Shown piece by piece: positions 17,362-26,219 of a stretch of DNA of 64,000 bases (position 1 is its first letter; every line of letters begins with the position of its first letter). A program made the translations under genes and the position numbers. The notes under the pieces were generated by a model. That model saw nothing but the letters and a program-made list of their open reading frames with translations, was not told where the DNA came from and did no database searches. This DNA is from CAYRWR01 sp964537555 (GTDB lineage Bacteria > Spirochaetota > Brevinematia > Brevinematales > CAYRWR01). The stretch spans positions 62,001 to 126,000 of the forward strand of contig CAZIAD010000003.1 in assembly GCA_964537555.1 (NCBI GenBank), in the 5' to 3' direction.

Positions 17362-20085
17362 TTACTTTTTAGCTGCTTTCAGTGAAGCGTGAGCAGACGC
17401 CAGGCGGGCAATGGGTACACGGTAGGGTGAGCAGGACACATAGTTCATGCCCAGAGAGTGACAGAATTCAACTGTCTTGGGCTCTCCGCCGTGCTCTCCA
17501 CAGATACCGATCTCCAGGTCTTTCTTCACAGCTTTACCCTGGTCGATAGCCAGCTTCATAAGACGGCCTACACCCTTCTGGTCCAGGACCTGGAACGGAT
17601 CGTAGTCGTACAGACCCTGGTCTACATAATGGCCCAGGAAGGAGCCTGAGTCGTCACGTGAGAATCCACAGGTCATCTGGGTGAGGTCATTGGTACCGAA
17701 GGAGAAGAAGTCAGCCACTTCAGCGATCTCATCAGAAGTGATAGCAGCACGGGGTACTTCTATCATGGTTCCCAGCATCACATGTACTTTTTTATTGCCT
17801 TTGGTCTTGGCTTCTACGATAGGTTTAGCTTTGTCGAGCAGAGCATTGAGCTCAGTCACGTTACCGATGAGGGGGAACATGATCTCAGGGATGACCTTGA
17901 TACCTTTGGCAGATACGGCTACTGCAGCATCTACGATAGCAGATACCTGCATCTCAGCAATCTCATTGTATACGATACCCAGACGGCATCCGCGGAATCC
18001 CAACATGGGGTTAAACTCATGCAGTTCGTCCACTCTCTGCTTTACCTTTTCATAGGATACGCCCATCTTTTTAGCCAGGTCTTTCTGGTCTTTTTCTTCA
18101 TGGGGCAGGAACTCATGGAGGGGTGGGTCGAGCAGACGAATGATCACGGGTTTTCCGTCCATAGCTTCGAAGATGCCTTCAAAGTCGCCCTGCTGTATAG
18201 GCTGGAGCTCAGCCAGAGCTTTCTTACGGTCTTCCAGAGTGTCAGCCAGGATCATCTTACGTACGGAGTCGATGCGGTCACCTTCGAAGAACATATGCTC
18301 GGTACGGGTCAGACCGATACCTACAGCACCGAATTTCAGGGCTGTCTTGGCATCATGAGGAGTGTCAGCATTGGCACGCACTTTCATGGTGGATACTTCA
18401 TCAGCCCACTTCATCAGTGTGCCGAAGTCTCCGGTCAGTGAGGGCTCTTCAGTCTCAACTGCTCCTGCGATCACTTCACCGGTAGATCCATCGATAGAAA
18501 CGAATTCACCCTGCTTGATGGTGACTCCACCTATTACCATAGCTTTTTTCTTATAGTCGATCTGGGCAGCGGAACATCCGGCTACACAGGGCTTACCCAT
18601 CTGACGGGCTACTACCGCAGCGTGAGAGGTAGATCCTCCACGGGCGGTCAGAATACCCTGAGCAGCATCCATACCACCGATATCTTCAGGAGAAGTCTCG
18701 ATACGGATCAGTACTACTTTTTCGCCTTTGGCAGCCATTTCTTCTGCTTCAGCCGCAGTGAATACCGCTTTACCTACAGCTGCTCCGGGAGAAGCGTTCA
18801 GGCCTTTTCCTACTACTTTCTTCACAGCACCAGGCTTGAAGGTAGGGTGCAGGAGCTGGTCCAACTGAGCAGGCTCGATACGGAGCAGAGCAGTCTTTTT
18901 GTCGATCATGCCTTCTTTTACCATCTCGATAGCGATACGCAGAGCAGCGGAGGCTGTTCTCTTACCGTTACGGGTCTGCAGGAAGTACAGTTTGCCTTCC
19001 TGGATGGTGAATTCCATATCCTGCATGTCGCTGTAATGCTTTTCCAGATTGTTCTTGATCTTGATCATTTCTTTGTACATCTCAGGCATCACTTCTTCTA
19101 ATGAAGGGAATTCTTTTTTACGCTTTTCTTCAGATACACCGTTGTTTTTAGCCCATTCTTTGGAACCTTCCAGAGTGATCTCCTGGGGTGTGCGGATACC
19201 GGCTACTACGTCTTCACCCTGGGCGTTGACCAGGTACTCACCGTAGAACTTGTTCTCACCGGTTGCAGGGTTTCTGGAGAAAGCCACACCGGTAGCTGAG
19301 GTGTTACCCATGTTTCCGAATACCATAGCCTGTACGTTTACAGCGGTACCCAGTAGTCCACGGATATCATTGAGCTGACGGTACTTGATAGCACGGGGGT
19401 TGTTCCAGGATCCGAATACTGCGTTGACTGATCCCCACAGCTGTTTGCGAGGGTCATCAGGAAATGATTCGCCTTTTACTTCTTTGTACATCTTTTTATA
19501 GTTTGCCACTACTGCTTTCAGGTCGTCTACATCCAGGTCAGTGTCCTTGGTGTCTTCGATCTTCTGGCCCAGTCTCTTGGCTGCTACCTTTTTCTGCTCT
19601 TCCAGGATCTCTTCGAAGTTATGGTGGGGTACACCCATAGCCACGTCACCGAACATCTGGATAAAACGACGGTAAGCATCCCATACAAAACGGGGGTTGC
19701 CGGTCTTTTTCACAAAACCTTCTACCACTGTGTCATTCAGACCCAGGTTCAGTACGGTGTCCATCATTCCAGGCATAGAAGCAGCCGCTCCGGATCTTAC
19801 AGATACCAGAAGGGGGTTATTAGGATCGCCGAACTTCATGCCCATGGCATTTTCCAGTTTAGCGATATTTTCTTCTACCTGCTTGTCCAGGTCAGCAGGG
19901 TACTTTTTTCCGTTCTTGTAAAAGAGATCACACACTTCAGTAGTAATGGTAAATCCGGCAGGGACGGGTACACCCAGGCTGGTCATTTCAGCCAGGTTAG
20001 CTCCCTTTCCGCCTAAGAGATCTTTCATCTCTTTCTTTCCCTCGGCTTTTCCTTTACCAAAGAAATATACTAACTTTCCAGACAT
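17362..20085 (-). CDS. ppdK: pyruvate, phosphate dikinase
   Basis: Cytoplasmic enzyme interconverting pyruvate, ATP and phosphate with phosphoenolpyruvate, AMP and pyrophosphate; in fermentative bacteria it often runs in the glycolytic direction. 907 residues, the usual length. The N-terminal ATP-binding domain starts with GGKGANLAEM (26-35); the swivelling phosphohistidine domain has GGSTSHAAVVARQMG with His488; the C-terminal PEP-binding barrel has FGTNDLTQMT and the catalytic Cys in GICGEHGGEP near 865. The ATG at 20085 is used because GGAGG lies seven bases before it. A promoter with 17-bp spacing (20120-20148) and a strong terminator flank it, so it is a single-gene unit, probably well expressed. 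Confidence 0.97.
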   Translation of the reverse strand: MSGKLVYFFGKGKAEGKKEMKDLLGGKGANLAEMTSLGVPVPAGFTITTEVCDLFYKNGKKYPADLDKQVEENIAKLENAMGMKFGDPNNPLLVSVRSGAAASMPGMMDTVLNLGLNDTVVEGFVKKTGNPRFVWDAYRRFIQMFGDVAMGVPHHNFEEILEEQKKVAAKRLGQKIEDTKDTDLDVDDLKAVVANYKKMYKEVKGESFPDDPRKQLWGSVNAVFGSWNNPRAIKYRQLNDIRGLLGTAVNVQAMVFGNMGNTSATGVAFSRNPATGENKFYGEYLVNAQGEDVVAGIRTPQEITLEGSKEWAKNNGVSEEKRKKEFPSLEEVMPEMYKEMIKIKNNLEKHYSDMQDMEFTIQEGKLYFLQTRNGKRTASAALRIAIEMVKEGMIDKKTALLRIEPAQLDQLLHPTFKPGAVKKVVGKGLNASPGAAVGKAVFTAAEAEEMAAKGEKVVLIRIETSPEDIGGMDAAQGILTARGGSTSHAAVVARQMGKPCVAGCSAAQIDYKKKAMVIGGVTIKQGEFVSIDGSTGEVIAGAVETEEPSLTGDFGTLMKWADEVSTMKVRANADTPHDAKTALKFGAVGIGLTRTEHMFFEGDRIDSVRKMILADTLEDRKKALAELQPIQQGDFEGIFEAMDGKPVIIRLLDPPLHEFLPHEEKDQKDLAKKMGVSYEKVKQRVDELHEFNPMLGFRGCRLGIVYNEIAEMQVSAIVDAAVAVSAKGIKVIPEIMFPLIGNVTELNALLDKAKPIVEAKTKGNKKVHVMLGTMIEVPRAAITSDEIAEVADFFSFGTNDLTQMTCGFSRDDSGSFLGHYVDQGLYDYDPFQVLDQKGVGRLMKLAIDQGKAVKKDLEIGICGEHGGEPKTVEFCHSLGMNYVSCSPYRVPIARLASAHASLKAAKK

Positions 20086-20119
20086 GAATAGTCCTCCAAA
20101 CATGATTTTATTTTGGGTT

Positions 20120-20148
20120 ATTATAAGGAGGATAAAGCTTTAAAGCAA
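20120..20148 (-). promoter_or_regulatory. promoter of ppdK
   Basis: Minus strand: TTGCTT (20148-20143), 17-base spacer, TATAAT (20125-20120). Confidence 0.65.
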
Positions 20149-20237
20149 GTTAGCGGGGACTTATACGGGCTGAGCCATGGATTCCTGCGGGATTCTATTC
20201 CAGCAGATAGTCCACCGCATCTTCAAAGTCCAGCAGC

Positions 20238-20274
20238 TAAAAAAATCAGGGTGGAAGCATCTAGCCTCCACCCT
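20238..20274 (-). terminator. terminator of the CBM21 lipoprotein gene
   Basis: An 11-bp stem (20248-20258 with 20264-20274; one G-T pair on the minus strand), 5-base loop, then a T-run on the minus strand after two bases. Confidence 0.8.
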
Positions 20275-20293
20275 ATAAAAAATTCTGTAAAAC

Positions 20294-21145
20294 CTATCTG
20301 CGGAATGTAGTATAATTCCGTCCAAAGTTATTATCCCAGATAGTCACGCCATTGACCTCGTAGCTGATGGCATACTCTACTGTATCGCTGATCAGAGTGC
20401 CGGTACTGCTGCTGATGTACCAGTCCCAGCCCTGTATACCGGGCTGCGGGCTCCAGATATACTGCAGACCAGCTACATGGGTGTGAGCCCATCTGTCAGT
20501 AGTGTACACTATCTTTACTGCCTTGGCATAACCCAGGTCTTTCAGAAAGACAGAGCCTCCGAAACCGCCGCTGTTGTAATAGTCGCTTTCCTGGATCAGC
20601 ACGGATCTGGACAGGGCTACATAATGCCAGGGAGTAGTAGTCTGGCGGGTACCCACTTTGTAATTGATGCCGAATCCGCCGTTATTGTCCCAGTAGCTGG
20701 CCCCGTTCACCTGATACTCGATGGCAAATTCCACATCGTAGGGCCCATCCACCCATCCCCCGTTTTTAGTCTCCTGTCCCAGCAGGATATTGATACCCCA
20801 CACTTCAGTACCGTCAGCATTATTTTTCACCCAATAGGCAGGGGTACTGGCCCAGCTGCCATGATTGATAGAATAGTGCACCCGTACCACTTTGGAAGGG
20901 TTCAGGGGGGCTATCTGTATATTTCCTCTGAGAGACACAAAAAAGGTACTGGTCCCGCTGTCAAACACTACCTCGGTCTTCGCAAAGTATAGTTGTACTT
21001 TATCACTGTCTCCCGCAGATTGAGTGAGAGCAGATTTTGAGCTCAGCCCTGAACCCTCATTTCCCTCAACAGACAGGGTGCTGCAGGCGCTCAGCCAGAC
21101 CGACATCATTATCATAAATCCGCTAAAAATGACTGATTTTCTCAT
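20294..21145 (-). CDS. lipoprotein with two CBM21-like starch-binding modules
   Basis: Predicted lipoprotein of 283 residues (Cys21 in LSAC) made only of two CBM21-like beta-sandwiches. Module 1 (about 50-165) has the strand VVRVHYSINHGSW and the hallmark YWDNNGGFGINY; module 2 (about 175-280) has VKIVYTTDRW and IWDNNFGRNY. CBM21 binds starch or glycogen and is mostly known from fungal glucoamylase and animal glycogen-targeting subunits. It probably tethers alpha-glucan at the cell surface or in the periplasm. It is a paralogue of the two proteins at 52349-54074. Promoter at 21199-21227, terminator at 20238-20274; AAGGAG precedes the ATG. Confidence 0.75.
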   Translation of the reverse strand: MRKSVIFSGFMIMMSVWLSACSTLSVEGNEGSGLSSKSALTQSAGDSDKVQLYFAKTEVVFDSGTSTFFVSLRGNIQIAPLNPSKVVRVHYSINHGSWASTPAYWVKNNADGTEVWGINILLGQETKNGGWVDGPYDVEFAIEYQVNGASYWDNNGGFGINYKVGTRQTTTPWHYVALSRSVLIQESDYYNSGGFGGSVFLKDLGYAKAVKIVYTTDRWAHTHVAGLQYIWSPQPGIQGWDWYISSSTGTLISDTVEYAISYEVNGVTIWDNNFGRNYTTFRR

Positions 21146-21198
21146 AAGATACTCCTTTTATTTATTATGTTTTTGTTCCGGTGCAACGAAACGCTGTT

Positions 21199-21227
21199 AT
21201 TATAGCTTTTCTGTATGAATCCATCAA
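21199..21227 (-). promoter_or_regulatory. promoter of the 20294-21145 lipoprotein gene
   Basis: Minus strand: TTGATG (21227-21222), 17-base spacer, TATAAT (21204-21199). No LacI-type palindrome like that at 52268 was found beside it. Confidence 0.6.
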
Positions 21228-21420
21228 CTATACGCACACATTTTGGTTATATTGCCTCCTATTAAAGCACCCGGCCTGAAAGTTTCCGCTTGAGCTCTCT
21301 TATTTGAACATTCCCCGGCTTTATTATATCAATCTCTGTTATTTTAAGCCTGATGCTGTTAATTTCCCCCCACCTTAAGCCGATAATCCTATTGTATCAG
21401 CATAATTTATAGGAAAAAAC

Positions 21421-22380
21421 ATGGCCCTACCCCAGTTAGAGGATTTTATCCAGCAGCTCCTGAACTCCAAAGCGATCAAGTCCCTCACTCCCCTGGAAAA
21501 AGAGGATGCCGTTGTGGCATTTATCTCTATGAATGAGCCCACCCTGCAGGCCCGTTTTTCTTCTGCCGAGTATTTCCCCAATATGGACTGGGCCAATGTA
21601 CGTTCAGAGCTCTATAAAACCCTGGGAGAAAGCATCACGGAAGAGCTGCGGCCCCGTCTGGACCTTATGATCACCAGCTTCAATGTAGACTGGAAGGCCA
21701 AGTACACCGACTTTATGGTGGCAGATGACAAGTTCAAAGCAAACCTGTCCGCCCTGGCAGCCAAGCTGGCCGGCAGAGCTAATTCCCGCCGTAACTACGG
21801 CCGCATCGTGGAATTCATCTCCCACGGCGTGATACAGCCCTACTTGATGGCAGCCTATCAGAATACCCGCTATGTATCCACCGGCCTGTCCCGCTTTGAC
21901 CAGGTCAATTTCAAGAGCCCCGACGAAGCCATGAGCTTTTTCTTTGCAGCCATGCAGTTTATGCCCCTGTTTGACATCACCCTGCCCATGAAGGTGATCA
22001 TGCCCCAGTACAGCGGCCCCACAGGTAAGTCGGTTTCTTTCAGAGAGACCGAGGACAATTCCGTACTGCGGCAGAACTTTATCATGAAAATAAAAGAGAT
22101 CATGAACAAGGAATTTCCGGGCATTTCCCCCTACTTTGTAGAGATCATCACCAAGTCCCAGTACCTCAGTGAAGACGCGGAAAACATCCCCTATACCTCC
22201 AAAGTCCTCAAGATCATCTACAACTTTGCCCGGGACTGGAAGGCCTCCAAAAGAGAACGGGGAGCGGAAAGCTTCAATGCCAGCTGGTTTAACGTAGCCC
22301 GTATTAATTATAAGTTTTATGCCTATGACCTGGGGACTCTGGACGAGTTCTACAATATTACCATAGAAGAGGACCTCTAG
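21421..22380 (+). CDS. unknown soluble protein paired with a voltage-sensor protein
   Basis: Protein of 319 residues that I do not recognise. No signal peptide or membrane segment is visible; it looks cytoplasmic and largely helical. Features are a short Arg-rich patch near 120-127 (GRANSRRNYGR), a hydrophobic stretch with FFFAAMQFMPLFDITLP near 183-199, and a Lys/Arg-rich segment near 284-288. Its stop is followed at once by the ATG of the voltage-sensor gene, so the two are almost certainly co-translated and may act together, for example as a cytoplasmic effector or regulator of the membrane partner. The upstream site is weak (AGGA at 21411-21414). Confidence 0.55.
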   Translation: MALPQLEDFIQQLLNSKAIKSLTPLEKEDAVVAFISMNEPTLQARFSSAEYFPNMDWANVRSELYKTLGESITEELRPRLDLMITSFNVDWKAKYTDFMVADDKFKANLSALAAKLAGRANSRRNYGRIVEFISHGVIQPYLMAAYQNTRYVSTGLSRFDQVNFKSPDEAMSFFFAAMQFMPLFDITLPMKVIMPQYSGPTGKSVSFRETEDNSVLRQNFIMKIKEIMNKEFPGISPYFVEIITKSQYLSEDAENIPYTSKVLKIIYNFARDWKASKRERGAESFNASWFNVARINYKFYAYDLGTLDEFYNITIEEDL

Positions 22381-23268
22381 ATGAAAAAGATGGCCGCCTT
22401 TATCGACAATATCCTGCTCCTGATCATTCTCCTGTCCATTGTGCAGATAGTGATGGGAGACCTGACCATCATCCAGGGCTGGTTCACCGTAAATAATGAA
22501 AGACAGCAGTATGATAAATGGATGATCATAGCCGGATTTGCCTTTGACTTCATCTTCAGTATAGAGTTTGTGGTCCGTTCTGTGCAGGCCATTAAAACCC
22601 GAAGCTTTAAAAAATACTTTTTCTATAAGAGAGGCTGGATAGACTTTCTGGCTTCCCTGCCCCTGCTCCTGCTCACCTCGGCCGGGCCCTTTATCTCCCT
22701 GGCCCTGACCGGGACGATCGTGAGTGCTGAGCGGGCCGTAGCCGGGGCCATCAAGCTGGTCAAGGTGGTACGGGTAGCCCGTATCCTGCGCCTTTTACGT
22801 ACCCTTAAGATCTTCGGCAAGATCGAGAATGTGTCTTCCCGCATGTCCCAGCACCATGTATCTACCGTAGCCTCACTCATCGTGACAGTCTCCATTGCGG
22901 TCTATATGGCCTTTAGCTATCTGGATATCCTGCACTTTGCCGACCCTGTCAACAATGCCCGCGTCTCCCTTATGTTCACCATGATGCTCATTGCCGACAT
23001 CCTGTTTCTGGCTTTCTTCTACTCCCGTCACTTTGCCCAGAATGTGTCCGACCCTATCTATGTCATCAAGCGGGGCATGACAGAAAACCGCTACAACTAC
23101 ACCGCCAAGATCAAGGACGCCTACCGTGATGACGAAGTCTTCGAGCTGGCCCGGGCTTACAATACCGTGTGGCTCCCCATGAAGGTCCGTATTCAGAAGC
23201 TCCGCGATGAAAAAGCGGCCCAGGCTGCCATGCCTGACACTGAGGATGATTATTCCGACCTGCTGTAG
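22381..23268 (+). CDS. pore-less voltage-sensor membrane protein with a HAMP-like tail
   Basis: Membrane protein of 295 residues of the ion_trans (voltage-gated channel-like) fold. Segments: S1 about 7-25, S2 47-66, S3 86-110, and an S4 helix at 125-143 with a basic residue at every third position seven times (K125, K128, R131, R134, R137, R140, K143), the hallmark of a voltage sensor. Two more helices follow (160-184 and 193-215), but only about eight residues join them, so there is no pore loop or selectivity filter. Residues 216-270 look like a HAMP domain (DPIYVIKRGM, then DDEVFELARAYN). This suggests a voltage-driven signalling protein rather than a channel. Its gene follows the upstream gene with no gap. 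Confidence 0.65.
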   Translation: MKKMAAFIDNILLLIILLSIVQIVMGDLTIIQGWFTVNNERQQYDKWMIIAGFAFDFIFSIEFVVRSVQAIKTRSFKKYFFYKRGWIDFLASLPLLLLTSAGPFISLALTGTIVSAERAVAGAIKLVKVVRVARILRLLRTLKIFGKIENVSSRMSQHHVSTVASLIVTVSIAVYMAFSYLDILHFADPVNNARVSLMFTMMLIADILFLAFFYSRHFAQNVSDPIYVIKRGMTENRYNYTAKIKDAYRDDEVFELARAYNTVWLPMKVRIQKLRDEKAAQAAMPDTEDDYSDLL

Positions 23269-23616
23269 TTTTTAGATAAATTCAAAGTCATACCCTCCCT
23301 GTCCTGCATATCCTGCCCTCAAACACCCAGGATGCTCCCAGATTCTCTCGATGACACACTCCCTCCCTTATTTTCATTATTGCCTGAACGCTTGTTTCTA
23401 AGACTGGAGCCCCCGTATCTTTAGTGCCTTATACAGCCCGTACCTTCCCGCGACCGGCCCTGACATACCAGCAGGGCACCCCGGTTTATCGCTGCTTTAC
23501 TCTCTTCCCTATAATGCTCCGCATCCCTTGAGTATATCCCTATTTCAGATATAGACAACGACATATTAAAACTCCCGGGCAATGTCCTTCCCCCGCCCCC
23601 ATTTCCATTAATGAAT
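23269..23616. other. intergenic region, no gene seen
   Basis: About 350 bases, C-rich on the plus strand, without an open frame supported by a ribosome binding site and without a convincing terminator hairpin. The promoter of the next operon begins at 23617. Confidence 0.5.
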
Positions 23617-23645
23617 TTGACAAAATATTCCATGCATATTATTAT
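23617..23645 (+). promoter_or_regulatory. promoter of the regulator/ABC exporter operon
   Basis: TTGACA at 23617-23622, 17-base spacer, TATTAT at 23640-23645. Confidence 0.6.
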
Positions 23646-23662
23646 ACTTTGTATAACAAAGT
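23646..23662 (+). promoter_or_regulatory. operator palindrome at the transcription start
   Basis: ACTTTGT (23646-23652), ATA, ACAAAGT (23656-23662): a perfect 7-bp inverted repeat directly after the -10 box, where a repressor would block initiation. The winged-helix protein encoded two genes later is the obvious candidate regulator. Confidence 0.55.
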
Positions 23663-23678
23663 TATTTGTGGAGGAAAA

Positions 23679-24245
23679 ATGGATAAAGAGAAAGCTCAGG
23701 GCCTCCTGAAAGATGTGAAAACAATCATGGATCAGACCCAGGTCCGGACCAGCCGTCCCGTGGGCTCCCTTCTACTGGTATGGGGTGCGGTATGGCTGGC
23801 CGGTTTTGTGTGCGGCCAGTTTGTCAGTATAGAGTCATCCCGCATCATCTGGCTGGGCCTTAATGTAGCAGCTATTGTCATCACCATCCTGCTTTCAGTC
23901 AGGATGTACGGCCGCCGCAACCCCCATCACATGCAGGGCCTGGGGAAAAAGATCGCCCTCTCAGTGATCGGTATCTCCATTATAGGCTTCCTGTCCGGAT
24001 ATTTGCTGAGATTAAGTGCTCCTCGTGAGGTCACCCTTCTCATAGTGATCACAGCCAGTATTTCTTATTTTTATGTGGGTATCTTTACTCAGATCCAGAA
24101 GAGTTTCCTGGGCCTGGGCCTTATCATCACTACATTTTTGATAGATCTTCTCCTGCCGGATTGGTTTTATCTGGGTATAGGAGTGGCAGGAGGGACTGTG
24201 TTTTTCCTCAGTGCCCTGCCCCTACTCAGGGCGCAGCAGGACTGA
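23679..24245 (+). CDS. small polytopic membrane protein of the exporter operon
   Basis: Membrane protein of 188 residues with about 30 cytoplasmic N-terminal residues and five or six hydrophobic helices; not recognised by family. The ATG at 23679 is chosen because GGAGG sits five bases before it; an in-frame ATG ten codons upstream overlaps the operator. It is the first gene of an operon with a winged-helix regulator, an ABC ATPase and two permeases. It may sense the signal that controls the regulator, or belong to the exporter; both are inference. Confidence 0.65.
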   Translation: MDKEKAQGLLKDVKTIMDQTQVRTSRPVGSLLLVWGAVWLAGFVCGQFVSIESSRIIWLGLNVAAIVITILLSVRMYGRRNPHHMQGLGKKIALSVIGISIIGFLSGYLLRLSAPREVTLLIVITASISYFYVGIFTQIQKSFLGLGLIITTFLIDLLLPDWFYLGIGVAGGTVFFLSALPLLRAQQD

Positions 24246-24246
24246 T

Positions 24247-24552
24247 ATGAAAGACCTGAATGCAGTCATCCACCAGCCCAGCCGTCTCCGCATCATGGCC
24301 GCCCTGGTAGGTGTGGAAAAAGATATGCGGGTGGATTTTAACTACCTCCGAGACAGCCTGCATCTGACCGAAGGTAATCTCTCCACCCACCTCCAGAAGC
24401 TGGAGGAGAGCGGGCTCATCAAAATAGAAAAAGAATTCATCGATAAACGGCCCCGGACCTGGGTCTCCCTCAGTGCTACAGGCCGGGATACTTTCCGGGA
24501 ATATATCAGTGTACTGGAGGGAATACTCTCCGGAAACAGGGACAAGGAGTAG
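24247..24552 (+). CDS. winged-helix transcriptional regulator (HTH_34/MarR-like)
   Basis: DNA-binding protein of 101 residues matching the single-domain winged-helix family often placed next to ABC exporters. The N-terminal SRLRIMAAL helix, the recognition region LTEGNLSTHLQKLEESGLI (about 38-56) and the wing with RPRTWVSLSATGR are all present. It probably represses its own operon through the palindrome at 23646-23662. The ATG is one base past the previous stop; the ABC ATPase begins three bases after this gene. Confidence 0.85.
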   Translation: MKDLNAVIHQPSRLRIMAALVGVEKDMRVDFNYLRDSLHLTEGNLSTHLQKLEESGLIKIEKEFIDKRPRTWVSLSATGRDTFREYISVLEGILSGNRDKE

Positions 24553-24555
24553 GGT

Positions 24556-25479
24556 ATGGATACGGTAATACAGCTGGATAATATAAAAAAGATCTTCGGG
24601 GATCACATCAGCCTGCGGGGGATATCTCTTCAGGTCCGCAGAGGTGATATTTTCGGATACCTGGGTGCCAATGGAGCGGGTAAGACTACCACTATCAGGA
24701 TACTGCTGGATCTGTTACGGCCCAGTTACGGAAGCGCCTCTGTACTGGGCCTGGATACCCGGGACCGGCAATGCCGCTATAAGACCGGCTTTGTCCTGGA
24801 TGCTGACGGCCTGTACAACAACCTGTCCGCCCGGGAAAACCTGGACTTTTACTCCCGGCTCTACGGACTGAAAAAAAACTATAAAAAGATAGAGGAACTC
24901 CTGGAAAAAGTAGGGCTCCAGGACCGCTCCCATGACAAAGCAGGCAGCTTTTCCAAGGGAATGCGTCAGCGCCTGTCTCTGGCCCGGGCCCTGGTCCATG
25001 ACCCTGAGCTGCTCATTCTGGATGAGCCTCTGTCCGGTATAGACCCCCAGGGCCGCATCGAGATCAGGAATATCATCCTCAGTCTGGCTCAGGATGATAA
25101 AAAGACTGTATTCTTCAGTTCCCATGACCTGGATGAAGTGCAGCGAATCTGTAAGCATATAGCCCTGCTGGATCAGGGCCAGATCCTGCTACAGGGAGAA
25201 CTGGCCAGCCTGCTCCAGACCCGGGACCAGGGTGCAGTGATCGTACAACTGGAATCCCCGCTTAAGAGCCTGGCCCGCACCAAACTCCAGTCTGAGACAC
25301 GTTTAGGCCTGCACAGTATCGAAGGCCTTTGCCTGACCTTCCATCCTCAAGTTCCCGTATCTGAGCTGGTATTCAGCCTTGCCCAGCTCCAGGTCGCTAT
25401 GGCTTCAGTGACCCCCCGTCGTTCCAGCCTGGAAGAACTCTATTCTTCTATTCTGACACAGGAAGGTCTGGTGCCATGA
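24556..25479 (+). CDS. ABC transporter ATP-binding protein
   Basis: ATPase of an ABC-2 type exporter, 307 residues, cytoplasmic face of the membrane. Walker A is GANGAGKTT (38-46), signature FSKGMRQRL near 134, Walker B LLILDEPLSGID near 151, H-loop SSHDLDE near 192. The last 90 residues form the accessory domain common in multidrug, antibiotic and lipid exporters of the CcmA/NatA type. It works with the two permeases encoded next; its stop overlaps the first permease start by four bases. AAGGAG precedes the ATG. Substrate unknown. Confidence 0.9.
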   Translation: MDTVIQLDNIKKIFGDHISLRGISLQVRRGDIFGYLGANGAGKTTTIRILLDLLRPSYGSASVLGLDTRDRQCRYKTGFVLDADGLYNNLSARENLDFYSRLYGLKKNYKKIEELLEKVGLQDRSHDKAGSFSKGMRQRLSLARALVHDPELLILDEPLSGIDPQGRIEIRNIILSLAQDDKKTVFFSSHDLDEVQRICKHIALLDQGQILLQGELASLLQTRDQGAVIVQLESPLKSLARTKLQSETRLGLHSIEGLCLTFHPQVPVSELVFSLAQLQVAMASVTPRRSSLEELYSSILTQEGLVP

Positions 25480-26219
25480 TCACTGCTACTATTATAAAAA
25501 ACAGTATACGCAACAACCTGCACTCCCCTACTAACATCATCAGCTATTTTCTCCTGGTATTTCTCCTGGCAGGAATAGCGGACTATCTGGGCATCAGGCT
25601 TATATTGATACCAGCTATCCAGGCCCAGGCTGACCCTGCCCACATCCGGCATATTACTGCTCTCATACTCTATGCCACCAGCCTGTTCAGTCTGGCTATG
25701 AACCAGACCGTACTAACAGTACGCTCACTGGTCCTGGAAAAGACACGCCGCATGCATGAGACTCTTCTGGCAGGCCCGGTAGATACAGGCCACCTCTGGT
25801 GGGGCAAGAGCCTGGCTATCTTCCTGCCGGGATATCTGGCCAGCCTGTTCCTATCCGGTAGTGTTTATCTTATATTACAGCTATTTTTTATCAGCCCGGT
25901 CTATGGCTGGCTCCTCAGCCCTCAGATCATCCTTATACCCCTGGCCCTCATACCTGGTTTGTACTTCTGTCTGGGCCTTCTCCTTACTTTGATCAGTCTC
26001 ATCGCTGATCCGGTACATGCCAATGTAATAGGACAGGTCTTCCTGCCCGGCCTGGCATCCATTAGCTTTAACCTGGGTATACGCCGCATCATGGACACTC
26101 ATCGCCCCGGATTTTTTATCTTTCATCTGGCCTTATGTGCTGCACTATTACTGGCTATTATCTTGGTCCGGCCCCGGCTTAATAAACAGAGAGTTATATT
26201 ATCAGGGAGGAAAAAATGA
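25476..26219 (+). CDS. ABC-2 type permease
   Basis: Membrane subunit of 247 residues with six hydrophobic segments. The region VLEKTRRMHETLLAGPVDTGHLWWGKSL (loop after the second helix) matches the conserved E.R..GT/LL..P cytoplasmic loop of ABC-2 permeases that contacts the ATPase. ATGA overlaps couple it to the ATPase gene upstream and to the second permease downstream, so the exporter probably has two unlike permease chains. Confidence 0.8.
   Translation: MITATIIKNSIRNNLHSPTNIISYFLLVFLLAGIADYLGIRLILIPAIQAQADPAHIRHITALILYATSLFSLAMNQTVLTVRSLVLEKTRRMHETLLAGPVDTGHLWWGKSLAIFLPGYLASLFLSGSVYLILQLFFISPVYGWLLSPQIILIPLALIPGLYFCLGLLLTLISLIADPVHANVIGQVFLPGLASISFNLGIRRIMDTHRPGFFIFHLALCAALLLAIILVRPRLNKQRVILSGRKK

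Noticed and set aside
23421..23633. A 70-codon minus-strand frame before the exporter operon
   Set aside because: It runs into the promoter of the next operon, has no ribosome binding site and resembles no protein.
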